Notes: generated by a model not told the origin, from the sequence alone. A stretch of 64,000 nucleotides of DNA from Hyphomicrobiales bacterium (GCA_002869065.1 PKTR01000004.1:186001-250000); one strand, 5' to 3'. Shown: positions 52,440 to 62,658, counted from the first letter of the stretch. Translations and numbers: made by a program.

Positions 52440-55067
52440 ATGCAGGTCGTCATCGTCGAATCGCCCGCCAAGGCAAAAACCATCAACAAGTATCTTGGCT
52501 CGGACTATCATGTCCTGGCCTCCTACGGGCATGTCCGCGATCTGCCCGCAAAGGACGGTTCCGTACGGCCCGACGAAGACTTTGATATGTCCTGGGAGGT
52601 CGACGGCAAGGCCAACAAGAGGTTGTCCGAGATTGCAAAAGCGGTCAAAGGCGCCGACCGTCTGATCCTCGCCACCGACCCGGATCGCGAAGGTGAAGCG
52701 ATCTCCTGGCACGTCCTCGAGGTGCTCAAGAAGAAGAACGTCATCAAGGATACGCCGGTCGAGCGGGTCGTCTTCAACGCGGTGACCAAGCAGGCGATCA
52801 CCGAGGCGATGAAGAACCCGAGGGCGATCGATACCTCGCTCGTCGACGCCTATCTCGCCCGCCGCGCGCTCGACTATCTCGTCGGCTTCACCCTCTCGCC
52901 CGTCCTCTGGCGCAAGCTGCCGGGTGCCCGGTCGGCCGGCCGCGTGCAATCGGTTGCGCTGCGTCTGGTCTGTGACCGCGAGCGCGAGATCGAGACCTTC
53001 ATCACCCAGGAATACTGGACCCTTGTGGCTGCACTTCAGACGCCCTCGGGCGACGCGTTCGAAGCGCGCCTGACCGGCAGCGACGGCCAGAAATTCGCCC
53101 GCCTCGGCATCGGTAATGCCGAGATGGCGAACGACCTGAAGGGCCTGCTCGATGCGGCGAGCTATCAGGTCGCGTCCGTAGAGTCGAAACCCCAGAAGCG
53201 CAATCCCTACCCGCCCTTCACCACGTCCACCCTGCAGCAGGAGGCCTCGCGCAAACTCGGCTTCAGCGCGTCCCGCACCATGCAGGTCGCCCAGCGCCTC
53301 TATGAAGGCATCGATATCGGCGGCGAGACCATCGGCCTCATCACCTATATGCGTACCGACGGCGTGCAGATGGCACCAGAAGCGATCGGCGCGACGCGCG
53401 GCGTAATCGAACGCGTCTACGGCGCTCGCTACCTGCCCGACCGCCCGCGCGCCTATTCGACGAAAGCCAAGAACGCCCAGGAAGCGCACGAAGCGATCCG
53501 CCCGACCGATCTTTCCCGCCTGCCGCAGGACGTCTCGCGCTTCCTCGAGCCGGAACAGGCGAAGCTTTACGACCTCGTGTGGAAGCGCGCCGTTGCCAGC
53601 CAGATGGAATCGGCGCAGCTCGAACGCACCACCGTCGAGATCGACGCCACCGCCGGCGAACGTTCCGCACAGCTGCGCGCCACCGGCTCCGTCATTCGCT
53701 TCGACGGCTTCCTGACTCTCTATCAGGAAGGCAAGGACGACGAGAAGGATGAGGAGTCCGGCCGCCTCCCGGCGATGGCCGCCAACGACGCGCTGAAGAA
53801 GGATGCGGTCAAGGCCGACCAGCACTTCACCGAGCCGCCGCCGCGCTACACCGAAGCGACCCTGATCAAGAAGATGGAAGAGCTCGGGATCGGCCGCCCT
53901 TCGACCTACACCTCGACGCTCACCGTGCTGCGCGATCGCGAATACGTCGAACTCGACAAGAAACGCCTGGTGCCGGAAGACAAGGGCCGCCTCGTCATTG
54001 CCTTCCTCGAGAGCTTCTTCGAACGCTATGTGGAGTATGACTTCACCGCCGACCTCGAAAGCCAGCTCGACCAGATTTCCGCCGGCGATCTCGTCTGGAA
54101 GGACGTGCTGCGCGACTTCTGGCGCGACTTCTCCAAAGCCACCGACGACATCAAGGAACTGCGCGTTTCCGACGTCCTCGAAGCGCTGAACGAGGTCCTC
54201 GGGCCGCACATCTTCCCGCCCCGCGAGGACAGCTCGGATCCGCGCTCCTGTCCGAGCTGTTCGGAAGGCCGGCTGAGCCTGAAGGTCGGCCGCTACGGCG
54301 CCTTCGTAGGCTGCTCGAACTATCCCGAATGCCGCTACACCCGGCAACTGGCGCAGGCGAACGGCGAAAACGGCGAGGACAAAGCGGCGGAGGGTCCGAG
54401 GGTGCTCGGCACCGACCCCGAAACCGGCCTCGACGTTACCCTGCGAGATGGCCGCTTCGGCCCCTATGTGCAGATCGGCGATGAGGCGAAGCCGAAGCGC
54501 GCCAGTCTGCCGCGCGGCTGGGAGCCCGCCTCCATCGATCTGGAAAAGGCGCTCGCCCTGCTGTCACTGCCGCGCGAGGTCGGACTGCATCCCGAAACCG
54601 GCAAGCCGATCAGCGCCGGTATCGGCCGCTACGGCCCCTTCGTGCTGCATGAGGGCGTCTACGCCAATCTCGACAGCGCCGAGGAAGTCTTCGTGGTCGG
54701 CATCAACCGCGCCGTTGCCGCGCTCGCCGAAAAGGCCGCCAAGGGTGGACGCCGCTCGGCCCCGGCCGCGCTGAAGGAACTCGGCGACCACCCCGACGGC
54801 GGTGCAATCACCGTGCGCGATGGCCGCTACGGGCCCTACGTCAATCATGGCAAGGTCAACGCCACCCTGCCCAAGGGCACCGACCCGATGACGGTGACCA
54901 TGGAGCAGGCGCTTGAGCTGATCGCTGCCAAGGGTGGCTCGAAGGGCAAGGCGAAAGCAAAGACGACCAAGGCCAAGACCACCAAGACCACTGCCGCAAA
55001 GAAGAGCAAGACCACGGCGAAATCGAAGTCGAGCGCCAAGGCGAAAGCCGACGCCGACAAATCCTGA
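52440..55067 (+). CDS. topA: DNA topoisomerase I
   Basis: 875-residue type IA topoisomerase relaxing negative supercoils. The Toprim domain opens VVIVESPAKAKTINKYLG with DPDREGEAISWH. The active Tyr is Tyr303 (LITYMRTDG). Others are LPGARSAGRVQSVALRLVCDRE, AHEAIRPTD and GIGRPSTYTSTL. One C4 zinc ribbon (CPSC...CSNYPEC, about residues 604-629) is followed by three repeated C-terminal modules (DGRFGPYVQ, GRYGPFVLHEG, DGRYGPYVNHG). A Lys/Ala-rich tail closes it, typical of Alphaproteobacteria. rnr follows 17 bp later. Confidence 0.96.
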   Translation: MQVVIVESPAKAKTINKYLGSDYHVLASYGHVRDLPAKDGSVRPDEDFDMSWEVDGKANKRLSEIAKAVKGADRLILATDPDREGEAISWHVLEVLKKKNVIKDTPVERVVFNAVTKQAITEAMKNPRAIDTSLVDAYLARRALDYLVGFTLSPVLWRKLPGARSAGRVQSVALRLVCDREREIETFITQEYWTLVAALQTPSGDAFEARLTGSDGQKFARLGIGNAEMANDLKGLLDAASYQVASVESKPQKRNPYPPFTTSTLQQEASRKLGFSASRTMQVAQRLYEGIDIGGETIGLITYMRTDGVQMAPEAIGATRGVIERVYGARYLPDRPRAYSTKAKNAQEAHEAIRPTDLSRLPQDVSRFLEPEQAKLYDLVWKRAVASQMESAQLERTTVEIDATAGERSAQLRATGSVIRFDGFLTLYQEGKDDEKDEESGRLPAMAANDALKKDAVKADQHFTEPPPRYTEATLIKKMEELGIGRPSTYTSTLTVLRDREYVELDKKRLVPEDKGRLVIAFLESFFERYVEYDFTADLESQLDQISAGDLVWKDVLRDFWRDFSKATDDIKELRVSDVLEALNEVLGPHIFPPREDSSDPRSCPSCSEGRLSLKVGRYGAFVGCSNYPECRYTRQLAQANGENGEDKAAEGPRVLGTDPETGLDVTLRDGRFGPYVQIGDEAKPKRASLPRGWEPASIDLEKALALLSLPREVGLHPETGKPISAGIGRYGPFVLHEGVYANLDSAEEVFVVGINRAVAALAEKAAKGGRRSAPAALKELGDHPDGGAITVRDGRYGPYVNHGKVNATLPKGTDPMTVTMEQALELIAAKGGSKGKAKAKTTKAKTTKTTAAKKSKTTAKSKSSAKAKADADKS

Positions 55068-55084
55068 CCGGATCGGATACGCCC

Positions 55085-57391
55085 TTGGCTCCTCGCCGCA
55101 GCAGCAAGACACCGAAAACCAGATCCGCCGAAGACGGCCTGCCGAGCCGCGAGGAAATCCTCGCCTTCGTTGCCGAGCACCCCGGCGAGGCCGGCAAGCG
55201 CGAGATTGCACGTGCCTTCGGCATCAAGGGCGGTGCCCGCATCGCCCTGAAGCGGATTCTGAAGGATCTGACCGACGACGGTCTGATCGAGAAGCGCGGC
55301 AAGCGTCTCGCGCGCCCGGGCGACCTGCCCTCGGTCACAGTGGTCAAGGTCGTCAGCCGCGACGAAGCCGGCGAGCCGGTCGCTATCCCCGTTGCCTGGG
55401 ATGCCGACGAACACGGCGAGCCGCCGACCGTCCTCGTCATTCCGCTACGCGGCAAGCAGCCCGGCCCCGCCCCTGGCATCAACGACCGCGTGCTGGTGCG
55501 CATTGCCGAAGCGCCCGCAGACCTGGGCGTCGCCTATCTCGGCCGCACCATCAAGGTGCTCGAACAAAAGCGCAGCTCGGTGCTCGGCGTGTTGCGCCTT
55601 AACCCGGACGGTACCGGCCGCATCGTCCCCGTCGACCGCAAGCAGAAGGAACTGACGGTCGAAAAGGGCAATATCGGCACCGCTGAAGACGGCGATCTCG
55701 TCGAAGTCGAACCGCAGCGCGCCGGACGCTACGGCCTGCCGAGCGCGACCATCCGCGAGAGCATCGGCTCGATGGACAGCGAAAAGGCGATCTCGATGAT
55801 CGCCCTGCATGCCCACGGCATTCCGCACGTCTTCCCGGCCGCCGTTCTGACCGAAGCCGAGGAAGCCAAGCCCGCGCCGCTGCAAGGCCGTGAAGACTGG
55901 CGCGAACTGCCGCTCGTCACTATCGACCCGCCCGACGCCAAGGACCACGACGACGCGGTCTTTGCCGAGCCCGACACCGCATCCGACAACGAGGGCGGCG
56001 TAATCGTCACCGTCGCCATCGCCGACGTCTCCTGGTATGTCCGCCCCGGTTCCGCTCTCGACCGCGAGGCATTGTTGCGCGGCAACTCGGTCTATTTTCC
56101 AGACCGCGTCATTCCGATGCTGCCGGAGCGCATCTCCAACGATCTGTGCTCGCTGCGCGAGGCCGAGGACCGCGCCGCGATCGCCGTGCGCATGATCTAT
56201 GGCGCCGACGGCCGCAAGCGCTCGCACAGCTTCCACCGCGTCATGATGCGCTCCGCCGCCCGCCTCGCCTATCAGGAGGCGCAAGCCGCCATCGACGGCA
56301 ACGCGAGCGAGCGTACCGCCCCGCTGCTCGAACCGATCCTCAAGCCGCTGTGGCAGGCCTATGAGGTGCTGAAGCGCGGCCGCGCCGCCCGCGAGCCGCT
56401 CGACCTCGACCTGCCGGAACGCAAGATCAAGCTGAAGGAGGACGGCACCGTCGACCGGATCGTCGTCCCCGAACGCCTCGACGCCCACAAGCTGATCGAG
56501 GAGTTCATGATCCAGGCCAATGTGGCCGCCGCCGAGACGCTGGAGAAGAAGCGCACGCCGCTGCTTTACCGCATCCACGACACGCCTTCGCCGGAGAAGC
56601 TCGAAGCGCTGCGCGATTTCCTTTCGAGCATCGACATCAAGCTGTCGCGCGACGGCAACCTGCGCCCTGCCGCCTTCAACGGCATTCTTGCCCGCGTGAA
56701 GGACACAGAACAGGCAGGCCTCGTCAACGAGGTGGTGCTGCGCACCCAGGCGCAGGCCGAATACGCACCGGGCAATATCGGTCATTTCGGCCTCAATCTG
56801 CGCCGCTACGCCCACTTCACCTCACCGATCCGCCGCTATGCCGACCTGATCGTCCATCGCGGGCTGGTGCGCGCCCTCGACCTTGGCGCCGGCGCGCTGC
56901 CCGACGGCATAGAGGAGCGGCTCGAATCGATCGGCTCGGAAATCTCGGCGGCCGAACGCCGCGCCATGGCCGCCGAGCGCGACACCATCGACCGCCTCGT
57001 TGCCCACTGGCTCGTCGATCATGTCGGCGCGCAGTTCACCGGCCGGATTTCCGGCGTGACACGCTCAGGCCTGTTCGTGCGGCTCGATGAATCGGGCGCC
57101 GACGGCTTCGTCCCCGCCTCGACCCTTGGCGACGAGTACTTCCACTACGACGAAGAACGCCACGCGATGGTCGGGGAAAAGACCGGCGAAACCCATCAGC
57201 TCGGCGACACCGTCGACGTCCGTCTGGCCGAAGCCGCACCGCTTGCCGGTGCGCTCAGGTTTGAACTCCTGTCGGAAGGACGCTATCTGAAACGCAAGGT
57301 CGCTCCACGCCGGACGGGAAAACCTCCCTTCCGCAAGGGTGGCGCCAGAAAAGGCGGCAACAAGGGACGCCCACCGCGTTCGCGCCGCTAA
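55085..57391 (+). CDS. rnr: Ribonuclease R
   Basis: 768-residue 3'-5' exoribonuclease. Start is TTG 55085 (MAPRRSSKTPK), 17 bp after topA. An N-terminal winged helix is visible (IARAFGIKGGARIALKRILKDLTDDGLIEK), then cold-shock domains. The RNB catalytic domain has TIDPPDAKDHDDAVFAE with the metal-binding Asp residues, and FTSPIRRYADLIVHRGL. An S1 domain (about residues 653-720) has FTGRISGVTRSGLFVRLDE, and a Lys/Arg/Gly-rich tail follows. It acts on structured RNA and in trans-translation quality control. Confidence 0.95.
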   Translation: MAPRRSSKTPKTRSAEDGLPSREEILAFVAEHPGEAGKREIARAFGIKGGARIALKRILKDLTDDGLIEKRGKRLARPGDLPSVTVVKVVSRDEAGEPVAIPVAWDADEHGEPPTVLVIPLRGKQPGPAPGINDRVLVRIAEAPADLGVAYLGRTIKVLEQKRSSVLGVLRLNPDGTGRIVPVDRKQKELTVEKGNIGTAEDGDLVEVEPQRAGRYGLPSATIRESIGSMDSEKAISMIALHAHGIPHVFPAAVLTEAEEAKPAPLQGREDWRELPLVTIDPPDAKDHDDAVFAEPDTASDNEGGVIVTVAIADVSWYVRPGSALDREALLRGNSVYFPDRVIPMLPERISNDLCSLREAEDRAAIAVRMIYGADGRKRSHSFHRVMMRSAARLAYQEAQAAIDGNASERTAPLLEPILKPLWQAYEVLKRGRAAREPLDLDLPERKIKLKEDGTVDRIVVPERLDAHKLIEEFMIQANVAAAETLEKKRTPLLYRIHDTPSPEKLEALRDFLSSIDIKLSRDGNLRPAAFNGILARVKDTEQAGLVNEVVLRTQAQAEYAPGNIGHFGLNLRRYAHFTSPIRRYADLIVHRGLVRALDLGAGALPDGIEERLESIGSEISAAERRAMAAERDTIDRLVAHWLVDHVGAQFTGRISGVTRSGLFVRLDESGADGFVPASTLGDEYFHYDEERHAMVGEKTGETHQLGDTVDVRLAEAAPLAGALRFELLSEGRYLKRKVAPRRTGKPPFRKGGARKGGNKGRPPRSRR

Positions 57392-57458
57392 CCTCTATGT
57401 GAATTCCCGGCCCAAGGCCGGCTGTTATTGCATTTGGACCTCGCACCAGGGAGAGACC

Positions 57459-57908
57459 GTGCCTTATCAGGACACCTCACACACCGCATCGCGCCCCGAG
57501 CGGCCGCTCGGCGATGCCATCCTGCGCGGTCTTTCCTCGCGCTGCCCGGCCTGCGGCGAGGGTAAGCTGTTCGATGGCTATCTTGCGGTCCAGCACGCCT
57601 GCCCATCATGCGGCGAGGAGCTGCACCACCACCGCGCCGACGACGCCCCGCCCTATTTCACCATTCTGATCGTCGGCCATTTGATCGTCAGCCTTGTGCT
57701 CGGCGTCGAGGTCGCGTTCAAGCCGCCGCTGTGGATCCATTTCATGCTATGGATCCCGCTGACCATCATCTCCGCTCTCGCGGTCCTGCGCCCCATTAAG
57801 GGCGGCGTCGTCGGGCTGCAATGGGCGCTTTACATGCATGGCTTCGACCCGGACGCAGAGCCGGACCTGCCAGAACCCGAACCCCAGCCGGCCGGAACCG
57901 CATCATGA
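57459..57908 (+). CDS. DUF983 family membrane protein
   Basis: 149-residue protein with an N-terminal zinc ribbon (CPACGEGKLF...CPSCGEEL), then PPYFTILIVGHLIVSL and a second membrane helix (HFMLWIPLTIISALAVLRPIKG). This is the standard DUF983 layout in Alphaproteobacteria, where it usually follows rnr. Start is GTG 57459 with GGGAGAG upstream. The stop overlaps the NUDIX gene start (ATGA). Function unknown. Confidence 0.9.
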   Translation: MPYQDTSHTASRPERPLGDAILRGLSSRCPACGEGKLFDGYLAVQHACPSCGEELHHHRADDAPPYFTILIVGHLIVSLVLGVEVAFKPPLWIHFMLWIPLTIISALAVLRPIKGGVVGLQWALYMHGFDPDAEPDLPEPEPQPAGTAS

Positions 57909-58645
57909 CCGATCTTCTCAAGCGCCTCACCGACGCCGAACGGCGCACCGACTATGCAAACCGCCGGCCGGTCGATGCCGCAACGCTGATGATTCTCGAC
58001 CGCGACAGCGGCAAGGACGTGCGCGTACTCATGGGCCGGCGCCACATGCGCCACAAGTTCATGCCGGGCAAGTTCGTCTTCCCCGGCGGCCGTGTTGATC
58101 CTGTCGATTCGCGCGTGCCCTTCATCGGCGACTACGACCCGGCCGTCGCCGGCAAGCTGACCAACGACATGAAGGGCCCGAAAACGCTCGCCCGCGCCCG
58201 CGCCTTCGCGCTGGCCGCCATTCGCGAGACCTATGAGGAAACCGGCGTCTTCATCGGCCGCAAGACCGATGACCCCGCACCTTTGAAGGGCTCCTGGGAA
58301 GCGTTCACCGAGCGCAGCCTGATGCCCGACCTCGCGCCGGTCCGCGTGATTGCCCGCGCCATCACGCCACCGCGCCGCCCGCGCCGCTTCGACACCCGCT
58401 TCCTCGCGGTATGGGCCGATTCGATCGCCGAAACCCTACCCGAAGGCACCGGCCCCTCCGGCGAGCTGGAAGAGGTCGACTGGCTCACCCTCGACGAGGC
58501 CAAGGGGCTCGAACTGCCGACGATCACGCTGACCATCATCGAGGAACTCGAGACGCGGCTGAAGAGCGACCCTGATCTCGCCCCCGAGACCGAGACGCCC
58601 TACTATTACTGGCGAGGGGCTGGCTTCATTCGGCAAATGGTGTAG
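57905..58645 (+). CDS. NUDIX hydrolase
   Basis: 246-residue pyrophosphohydrolase. The Nudix box is partly recognisable: FPGGRVDP at about residue 60, then, after an insertion, AIRETYEETGVFIG at about 107-120 (REUXEEXGU). The long gap between the Gly and the REXXEE part is characteristic of the NUDT7/19-like or RNA pyrophosphohydrolase-distinct group found next to DUF983. The substrate is unknown. It is co-translated with DUF983. Confidence 0.9.
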   Translation: MTDLLKRLTDAERRTDYANRRPVDAATLMILDRDSGKDVRVLMGRRHMRHKFMPGKFVFPGGRVDPVDSRVPFIGDYDPAVAGKLTNDMKGPKTLARARAFALAAIRETYEETGVFIGRKTDDPAPLKGSWEAFTERSLMPDLAPVRVIARAITPPRRPRRFDTRFLAVWADSIAETLPEGTGPSGELEEVDWLTLDEAKGLELPTITLTIIEELETRLKSDPDLAPETETPYYYWRGAGFIRQMV

Positions 58646-58705
58646 GCAGGAGGGTATAACCCTTCCACCAACGATGGTTCGTGGAGCAAGCGGAGCATCG
58701 GCCCC

Positions 58706-59899
58706 ATGTCGAAATCCGGCGCGTTCTTTTCCGCGGCAGGTCTTCTTGCGCGCTATGGCGGTCTCATCGCCGCCATTGCCTCGATATCCTCGGTCGGCGT
58801 GAGCCTCAGCCTGAGCCTGCCTCTTCTGTCGTTCATACTCGAAGCGCGCGGCATCTCGGCAGCCGCCATCGGCGCGAACTCTGCCATGGGCGGCGTCGCC
58901 TCGATACTCGTGGTGCCCTTTGTCACACCGCTCGCGCACCGCTTCGGCACCAGCAATCTTCTGATCGCCACGATCCTTATTGCCGCCACCAGCTTCGTCG
59001 GCTTCTACCTGATCGATTCCTTTGCTGTCTGGTTCATCCTGCGCGTCTTCATGTTCGGCTCGATCACCATGGTGTTCGTGCTGTCGGAATTCTGGATCAA
59101 CGAACTCGCACCCATGGCCCATCGTGGCCTCGTGCTCGGCATCTACGGCACGGTGCTCTCCGCCGGATTCGCGGCAGGCCCGGCATTGCTGAGCATCATC
59201 GGCTGGCAGGGGGCGCTTCCCTTCGCGGTCGGCTTCGCGATTCTGGCCCTCTCGGTCCTGCCAGTGATCTTCACCCGCGCAAGCAGCCCGCAGGTCGACA
59301 AGGAGCCGCCGACGGCCCTCTTCCGCTTCATCACGGTCGCGCCCCTCGCGACCTTTTCCGCGCTCGCCTTCGGCGCCGTCGAATCGTCCCTGCTCGCCTT
59401 TCTGCCGGTCTATGGCCTGCGCCTTGAGATGGATGCCGGCCTCGCCGCCCTGCTCGTTTCCGTCGCGACCCTCGGTAACGTCGCGCTGCAGGTCCCCGTC
59501 GGCATCCTCACCGACCGATTCGACCGCCGCCTGGTGATCCTCGGCTGCGGCATCGTCGGCATCATCGGCGCCGTGCTCATGCCGTTCGCATCGTCAAGCA
59601 CACCCGCCCTGCTCGCCACCCTCTTCATCTGGGGCGGCGTCACAGCCGGTATCTACATCGCCGGCCTTGCCCATCTCGGCTCGCGCTTCACCGGAACGGA
59701 TCTCGCCAACGCCAATTCCGCCTTCGTCATGATGTACGCCGTCGGCATGCTGGTCGGCCCGATGAGCGTCGGCGCCGGCCTCGATATCTGGGATCCGCAC
59801 GGCTTTGCCATCGTCAATGCGATCATTTTCACCGCCTTCGTGACCTTCGCCATTGTCCGCATTGCGTTTAAGCCGCGAAAAAGCGATCTCCTTTCTTGA
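58706..59899 (+). CDS. Major facilitator superfamily transporter
   Basis: 397-residue permease with twelve predicted helices. After the second helix VVPFVTPLAHRFGTSNLLIA resembles the A-motif loop, and VPVGILTDRFDRRLVILG is the clear second A-motif. The text matches the YcaD/UMF-like MFS group of unknown substrate. Its TGA stop overlaps the -35 of the rpmG promoter. Confidence 0.9.
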   Translation: MSKSGAFFSAAGLLARYGGLIAAIASISSVGVSLSLSLPLLSFILEARGISAAAIGANSAMGGVASILVVPFVTPLAHRFGTSNLLIATILIAATSFVGFYLIDSFAVWFILRVFMFGSITMVFVLSEFWINELAPMAHRGLVLGIYGTVLSAGFAAGPALLSIIGWQGALPFAVGFAILALSVLPVIFTRASSPQVDKEPPTALFRFITVAPLATFSALAFGAVESSLLAFLPVYGLRLEMDAGLAALLVSVATLGNVALQVPVGILTDRFDRRLVILGCGIVGIIGAVLMPFASSSTPALLATLFIWGGVTAGIYIAGLAHLGSRFTGTDLANANSAFVMMYAVGMLVGPMSVGAGLDIWDPHGFAIVNAIIFTAFVTFAIVRIAFKPRKSDLLS

Positions 59900-59923
59900 C
59901 AATGCATGCGCGATGAGTAGGGT
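59896..59923 (+). promoter_or_regulatory. Candidate promoter of rpmG
   Basis: TTGACA (59896-59901), a 16-bp spacer, then TAGGGT (59918-59923). This is similar to strong ribosomal promoters of Alphaproteobacteria with a CTTGAC -35. It overlaps the last bases of the MFS gene and gives a leader of about 70 nt. Confidence 0.5.
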
Positions 59924-59998
59924 GGCGCCTCAATCACGCTGGTGCCGGCGCAATGTCGCTTGGGCAGACCCGGATAAGATTTCTAAGGAACACAAACG

Positions 59999-60166
59999 AT
60001 GGCCAAGGCGACCACCATCAAGATTCGTCTCGTCTCCAGTGCCGATACCGGCTTCTTCTACGTGACGAAAAAGAACACCCGGACCATGACCGAAAAGATG
60101 GTCAAGAAAAAATACGATCCGGTTGCGAAGAAGCACGTCGAGTTCCGCGAAGCGAAGATCAAGTAA
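59999..60166 (+). CDS. rpmG: 50S ribosomal protein L33
   Basis: 55-residue ribosomal protein: [21 protein letters not shown], then [28 protein letters not shown] with an EAKIK end. It lacks the four zinc-binding cysteines of C+ L33, so it is the zinc-independent form usual in Alphaproteobacteria. AAGGA lies eight bases before the ATG. It is a single-gene unit with its own promoter and terminator. Confidence 0.97.
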   Translation: MAKATTIKIRLVSSADTGFFYVTKKNTRTMTEKMVKKKYDPVAKKHVEFREAKIK

Positions 60167-60210
60167 GATCCGCCGTCGAAAGACGGCGTCCACGCTTCGA
60201 CGAACGAGCG

Positions 60211-60239
60211 AGCCGGCCGCGAGAGCGCGCCGGCTTTTT
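60211..60239 (+). terminator. Rho-independent terminator of rpmG
   Basis: AGCCGGC (60211-60217), loop, GCCGGCT (60229-60235), then TTTT. A second short hairpin (CCGTC-GAAA-GACGG) lies just after the stop codon. Confidence 0.85.
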
Positions 60240-60901
60240 GCTGTTCGGAACCCCCTCCACTTCCCCCCAGACAGGAATCGCGGAATCGCTCTGCGCGGCG
60301 CCAATCGTGGTGCCACGTCCAGAATGCATGACGGGTGAAAAAGCGGGATAGGTGGTCGACCGGCTGCGGTTCGATACGAGGAGGCCACTCTTCCCCCGCA
60401 AACCGGTCGACCTGACCCCACGGACCCAGGAGATGCGGCGGACCTGAGCACTCCGTAGGGTATTCCAAAAGGGGACGCGACCGCCGTGCGGAACTGTGCC
60501 GTATGGTGCCTGTCGCCCTTGTCCGCCCGGCGCTTGGCCTCAAGTATTCGAGGGACACCGTGGCGGTGGATACTGCCCTCAACCTGACAACGCAAAAGCG
60601 TTTACGACGGGAACCAGAAGGCAATATCCAATTTCTTTTTGGACGTTGATGCATGCACCGCACAAAATCAACGAATTCGTAACTATTCAGGGGGCTCGTC
60701 TGCGAATGGGGTAAACAGTTAAGCTTAACGCCCCCGCCCCCGGCAATAATTTTTCAAAACCCGAGGAAAACAAGCTTATTTGAGGAAGAAAACCTCGCCG
60801 CCAAACTGCCGCTACGGAAATCCGGATATCCGCAGAAACAAGAAAAGGCCCTCCCGACAACGCCGGAAGAGCCTTTTTGTATGCGGGTAATCCCGGAAAC
60901 T
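60240..60901. other. Intergenic stretch between rpmG and pleD, no gene recognised
   Basis: This 662-bp convergent region is less GC-rich than its neighbours around 60600-60790. Reading frames on both strands were looked at and none has a recognisable motif, ribosome site or consistent third-position bias. The right end holds the pleD terminator. Confidence 0.55.
60842..60879 (-). terminator. Rho-independent terminator of pleD
   Basis: On the minus strand AAAAAGGCTCTTCCGGCG, a short loop, then GGGAGGGCCTTTT. The stem is slightly imperfect, with A-run and T-run ends, and begins about 23 bases past the pleD stop. Confidence 0.65.
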
Positions 60902-62275
60902 CTAGGCGGCGTCGGCAACCACCTTGTTGCGACCGCTGCGCTTGGCCATGTAGAGCGCGTTGTCGGCGCGCTTGAGAATGGTTTCCGGCGTATCGTCCGC
61001 GTGATCGAGCGTGGCAACGCCGACACTGATCGTCACGTCGATCGCCTTCGCCCCGCCAAGCACCATGAACGGCTCGCCTGCAACGCGCTGACGCAGCCGC
61101 TCGGCAATGGCATAGGCCTGCGCCCGGTCGGTCTCCGGCATGACGATGACGAATTCCTCACCGCCATAGCGACAGGTCAGATCGATGCCGCGCACATTCT
61201 TGCGCAGCCGACGGGCGAATTCGCGCAACACCTCGTCGCCAGCATCGTGGCCGTAAGTGTCGTTGACCGCCTTGAAGTAGTCGAGGTCGACGATCAGCGC
61301 GGCCAGCGCCTTGGAGCGGTCGCGCGCCTGCTCGACCAGCGTGCCGAGATGGGTTTCCAGATAGCGGCGGTTCTGCAGCCCGGTCAGGCCGTCGGTGATC
61401 GCCATTTCCATCGTCTGCTGAACGTTGTCGCGCAGGTGATCCGCATAGCGCTTGCGGCGGATCTGCGTGCGAACGCGCGCCAGCATCTCGTTCTTGTCGA
61501 CCGGGCGCAGCACGTAGTCGTTGACGCCGAGGTCGAGGCCCCGCATCAGCCGTGCATTGTCTTCCGGTTCCGTGATCAAAAGGATCGGCAGCGAGCGCGT
61601 GCGCTCCAGCGAGCGCATCTGCGAACACAGTCGCAGACCGTCGAAATTCGCCAGCCCGAGGCTCAGGATCGCCAGGTCGAAATCGCCTTCCGCGGCGCGG
61701 AACAGCGCTTCCTGCGGATCGGTCTCCACCACGACGTCATGCTCGCTGGCAAGACCCGCGGCGACGCGTTCGTAGGACGAGCGGCGATCGTCGACCAAGA
61801 GCAGCTTGCCGCGCTTGTTGACGTCGAGCGCCTCGATATCGACCGTGCCGTCAAAACCCATTTCCTGACCGGTGACCGAGCGCATGCGCAGCTCGTCGGT
61901 CAGCATCTTCAGCCGCACCAGGCTCTTCACCCGGGTGATCAGCGCAATATCGTTGACCGGCTTGGTCAGGAAGTCATCGGCACCCGCCTGCAGACCCTTC
62001 ACGCGGTCGGACGGCTGCTCGAGCGCAGTCACCATGACGACGGGAATGTGCAGCGTGCGCGGATCGGACTTCAGCCGCCGGCAGACTTCGAACCCGTCCA
62101 TGCCGGGCATCATCACATCAAGGAGAACGATGTCACAGAGGCCCTGCTCACAATATTTGAGCGCTTCGACCCCGTTCATGGCCGTGATCACTTCGAAATA
62201 CTCGGCCGTTAGCCGGGCTTCGAGCAGTTTCACATTCGCAAGGACGTCGTCGACCACCAAAACGCGCGCGGTCAT
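60902..62275 (-). CDS. pleD: Diguanylate cyclase response regulator PleD
   Basis: 457-residue regulator making c-di-GMP on phosphorylation. The first receiver has Asp53 (IVLLDVMMPGMDG); a second, degenerate receiver follows (about residues 155-280). The GGDEF domain has RYGGEEF as active site and an RxxD inhibitory site (RGID) five residues before it. This REC-REC-GGDEF layout with the DivK gene directly upstream is the Caulobacter/Rhizobiales cell-cycle arrangement. It controls polar development and the motile-sessile switch in relatives. Confidence 0.96.
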   Translation of the reverse strand: MTARVLVVDDVLANVKLLEARLTAEYFEVITAMNGVEALKYCEQGLCDIVLLDVMMPGMDGFEVCRRLKSDPRTLHIPVVMVTALEQPSDRVKGLQAGADDFLTKPVNDIALITRVKSLVRLKMLTDELRMRSVTGQEMGFDGTVDIEALDVNKRGKLLLVDDRRSSYERVAAGLASEHDVVVETDPQEALFRAAEGDFDLAILSLGLANFDGLRLCSQMRSLERTRSLPILLITEPEDNARLMRGLDLGVNDYVLRPVDKNEMLARVRTQIRRKRYADHLRDNVQQTMEMAITDGLTGLQNRRYLETHLGTLVEQARDRSKALAALIVDLDYFKAVNDTYGHDAGDEVLREFARRLRKNVRGIDLTCRYGGEEFVIVMPETDRAQAYAIAERLRQRVAGEPFMVLGGAKAIDVTISVGVATLDHADDTPETILKRADNALYMAKRSGRNKVVADAA

Positions 62276-62286
62276 GAATACTCTCC

Positions 62287-62658
62287 TCAGCCTTCCCCGA
62301 TATAGGAGCGCACCGTCTCCAGAAACCGGCTCACCGAAATCGGTTTCGACAGATAGGCCTCGCAGCCTCCCTGGCGGATTCGCTCCTCGTCCCCTTTCAT
62401 CGCAAACGCGGTAACCGCGATCACGGGGATCATCTTCAGCTCATCGTCTTCCTTGATCCATTTTGTGACCTCCAGGCCGGACACTTCCGGCAACTGGATA
62501 TCCATCAGAATCAGGTCGGGATGGTTGGCGCGCGCGATGTCCATCGCTTCAAGCCCGTTGCGCGTTTGCAGCGTCTTGTAGCCATGGGCTTCCAGCAGAT
62601 CGCGAAAGAGCTTCATATTAAGCTCGTTGTCCTCGACGATCAGGACCGTCTTGGTCAT
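62287..62658 (-). CDS. divK: Single-domain response regulator DivK
   Basis: 123-residue receiver-only protein. Start is [23 protein letters not shown] at 62658; the upstream in-frame extension is a low-complexity artefact. It has Asp53 ([13 protein letters not shown]), Thr and Lys of VTAFAMKG and LSKPIS. In relatives it connects the DivJ/PleC kinases to CtrA control and to PleD. It is 11 bp upstream of pleD on the same strand. Confidence 0.95.
   Translation of the reverse strand: MTKTVLIVEDNELNMKLFRDLLEAHGYKTLQTRNGLEAMDIARANHPDLILMDIQLPEVSGLEVTKWIKEDDELKMIPVIAVTAFAMKGDEERIRQGGCEAYLSKPISVSRFLETVRSYIGEG

Noticed and set aside
52227-54347. 706-codon minus-strand open frame opposite topA
   Set aside because: Topoisomerase I on the plus strand has all catalytic motifs over the same bases; the antisense frame is a product of high GC content and codon bias.
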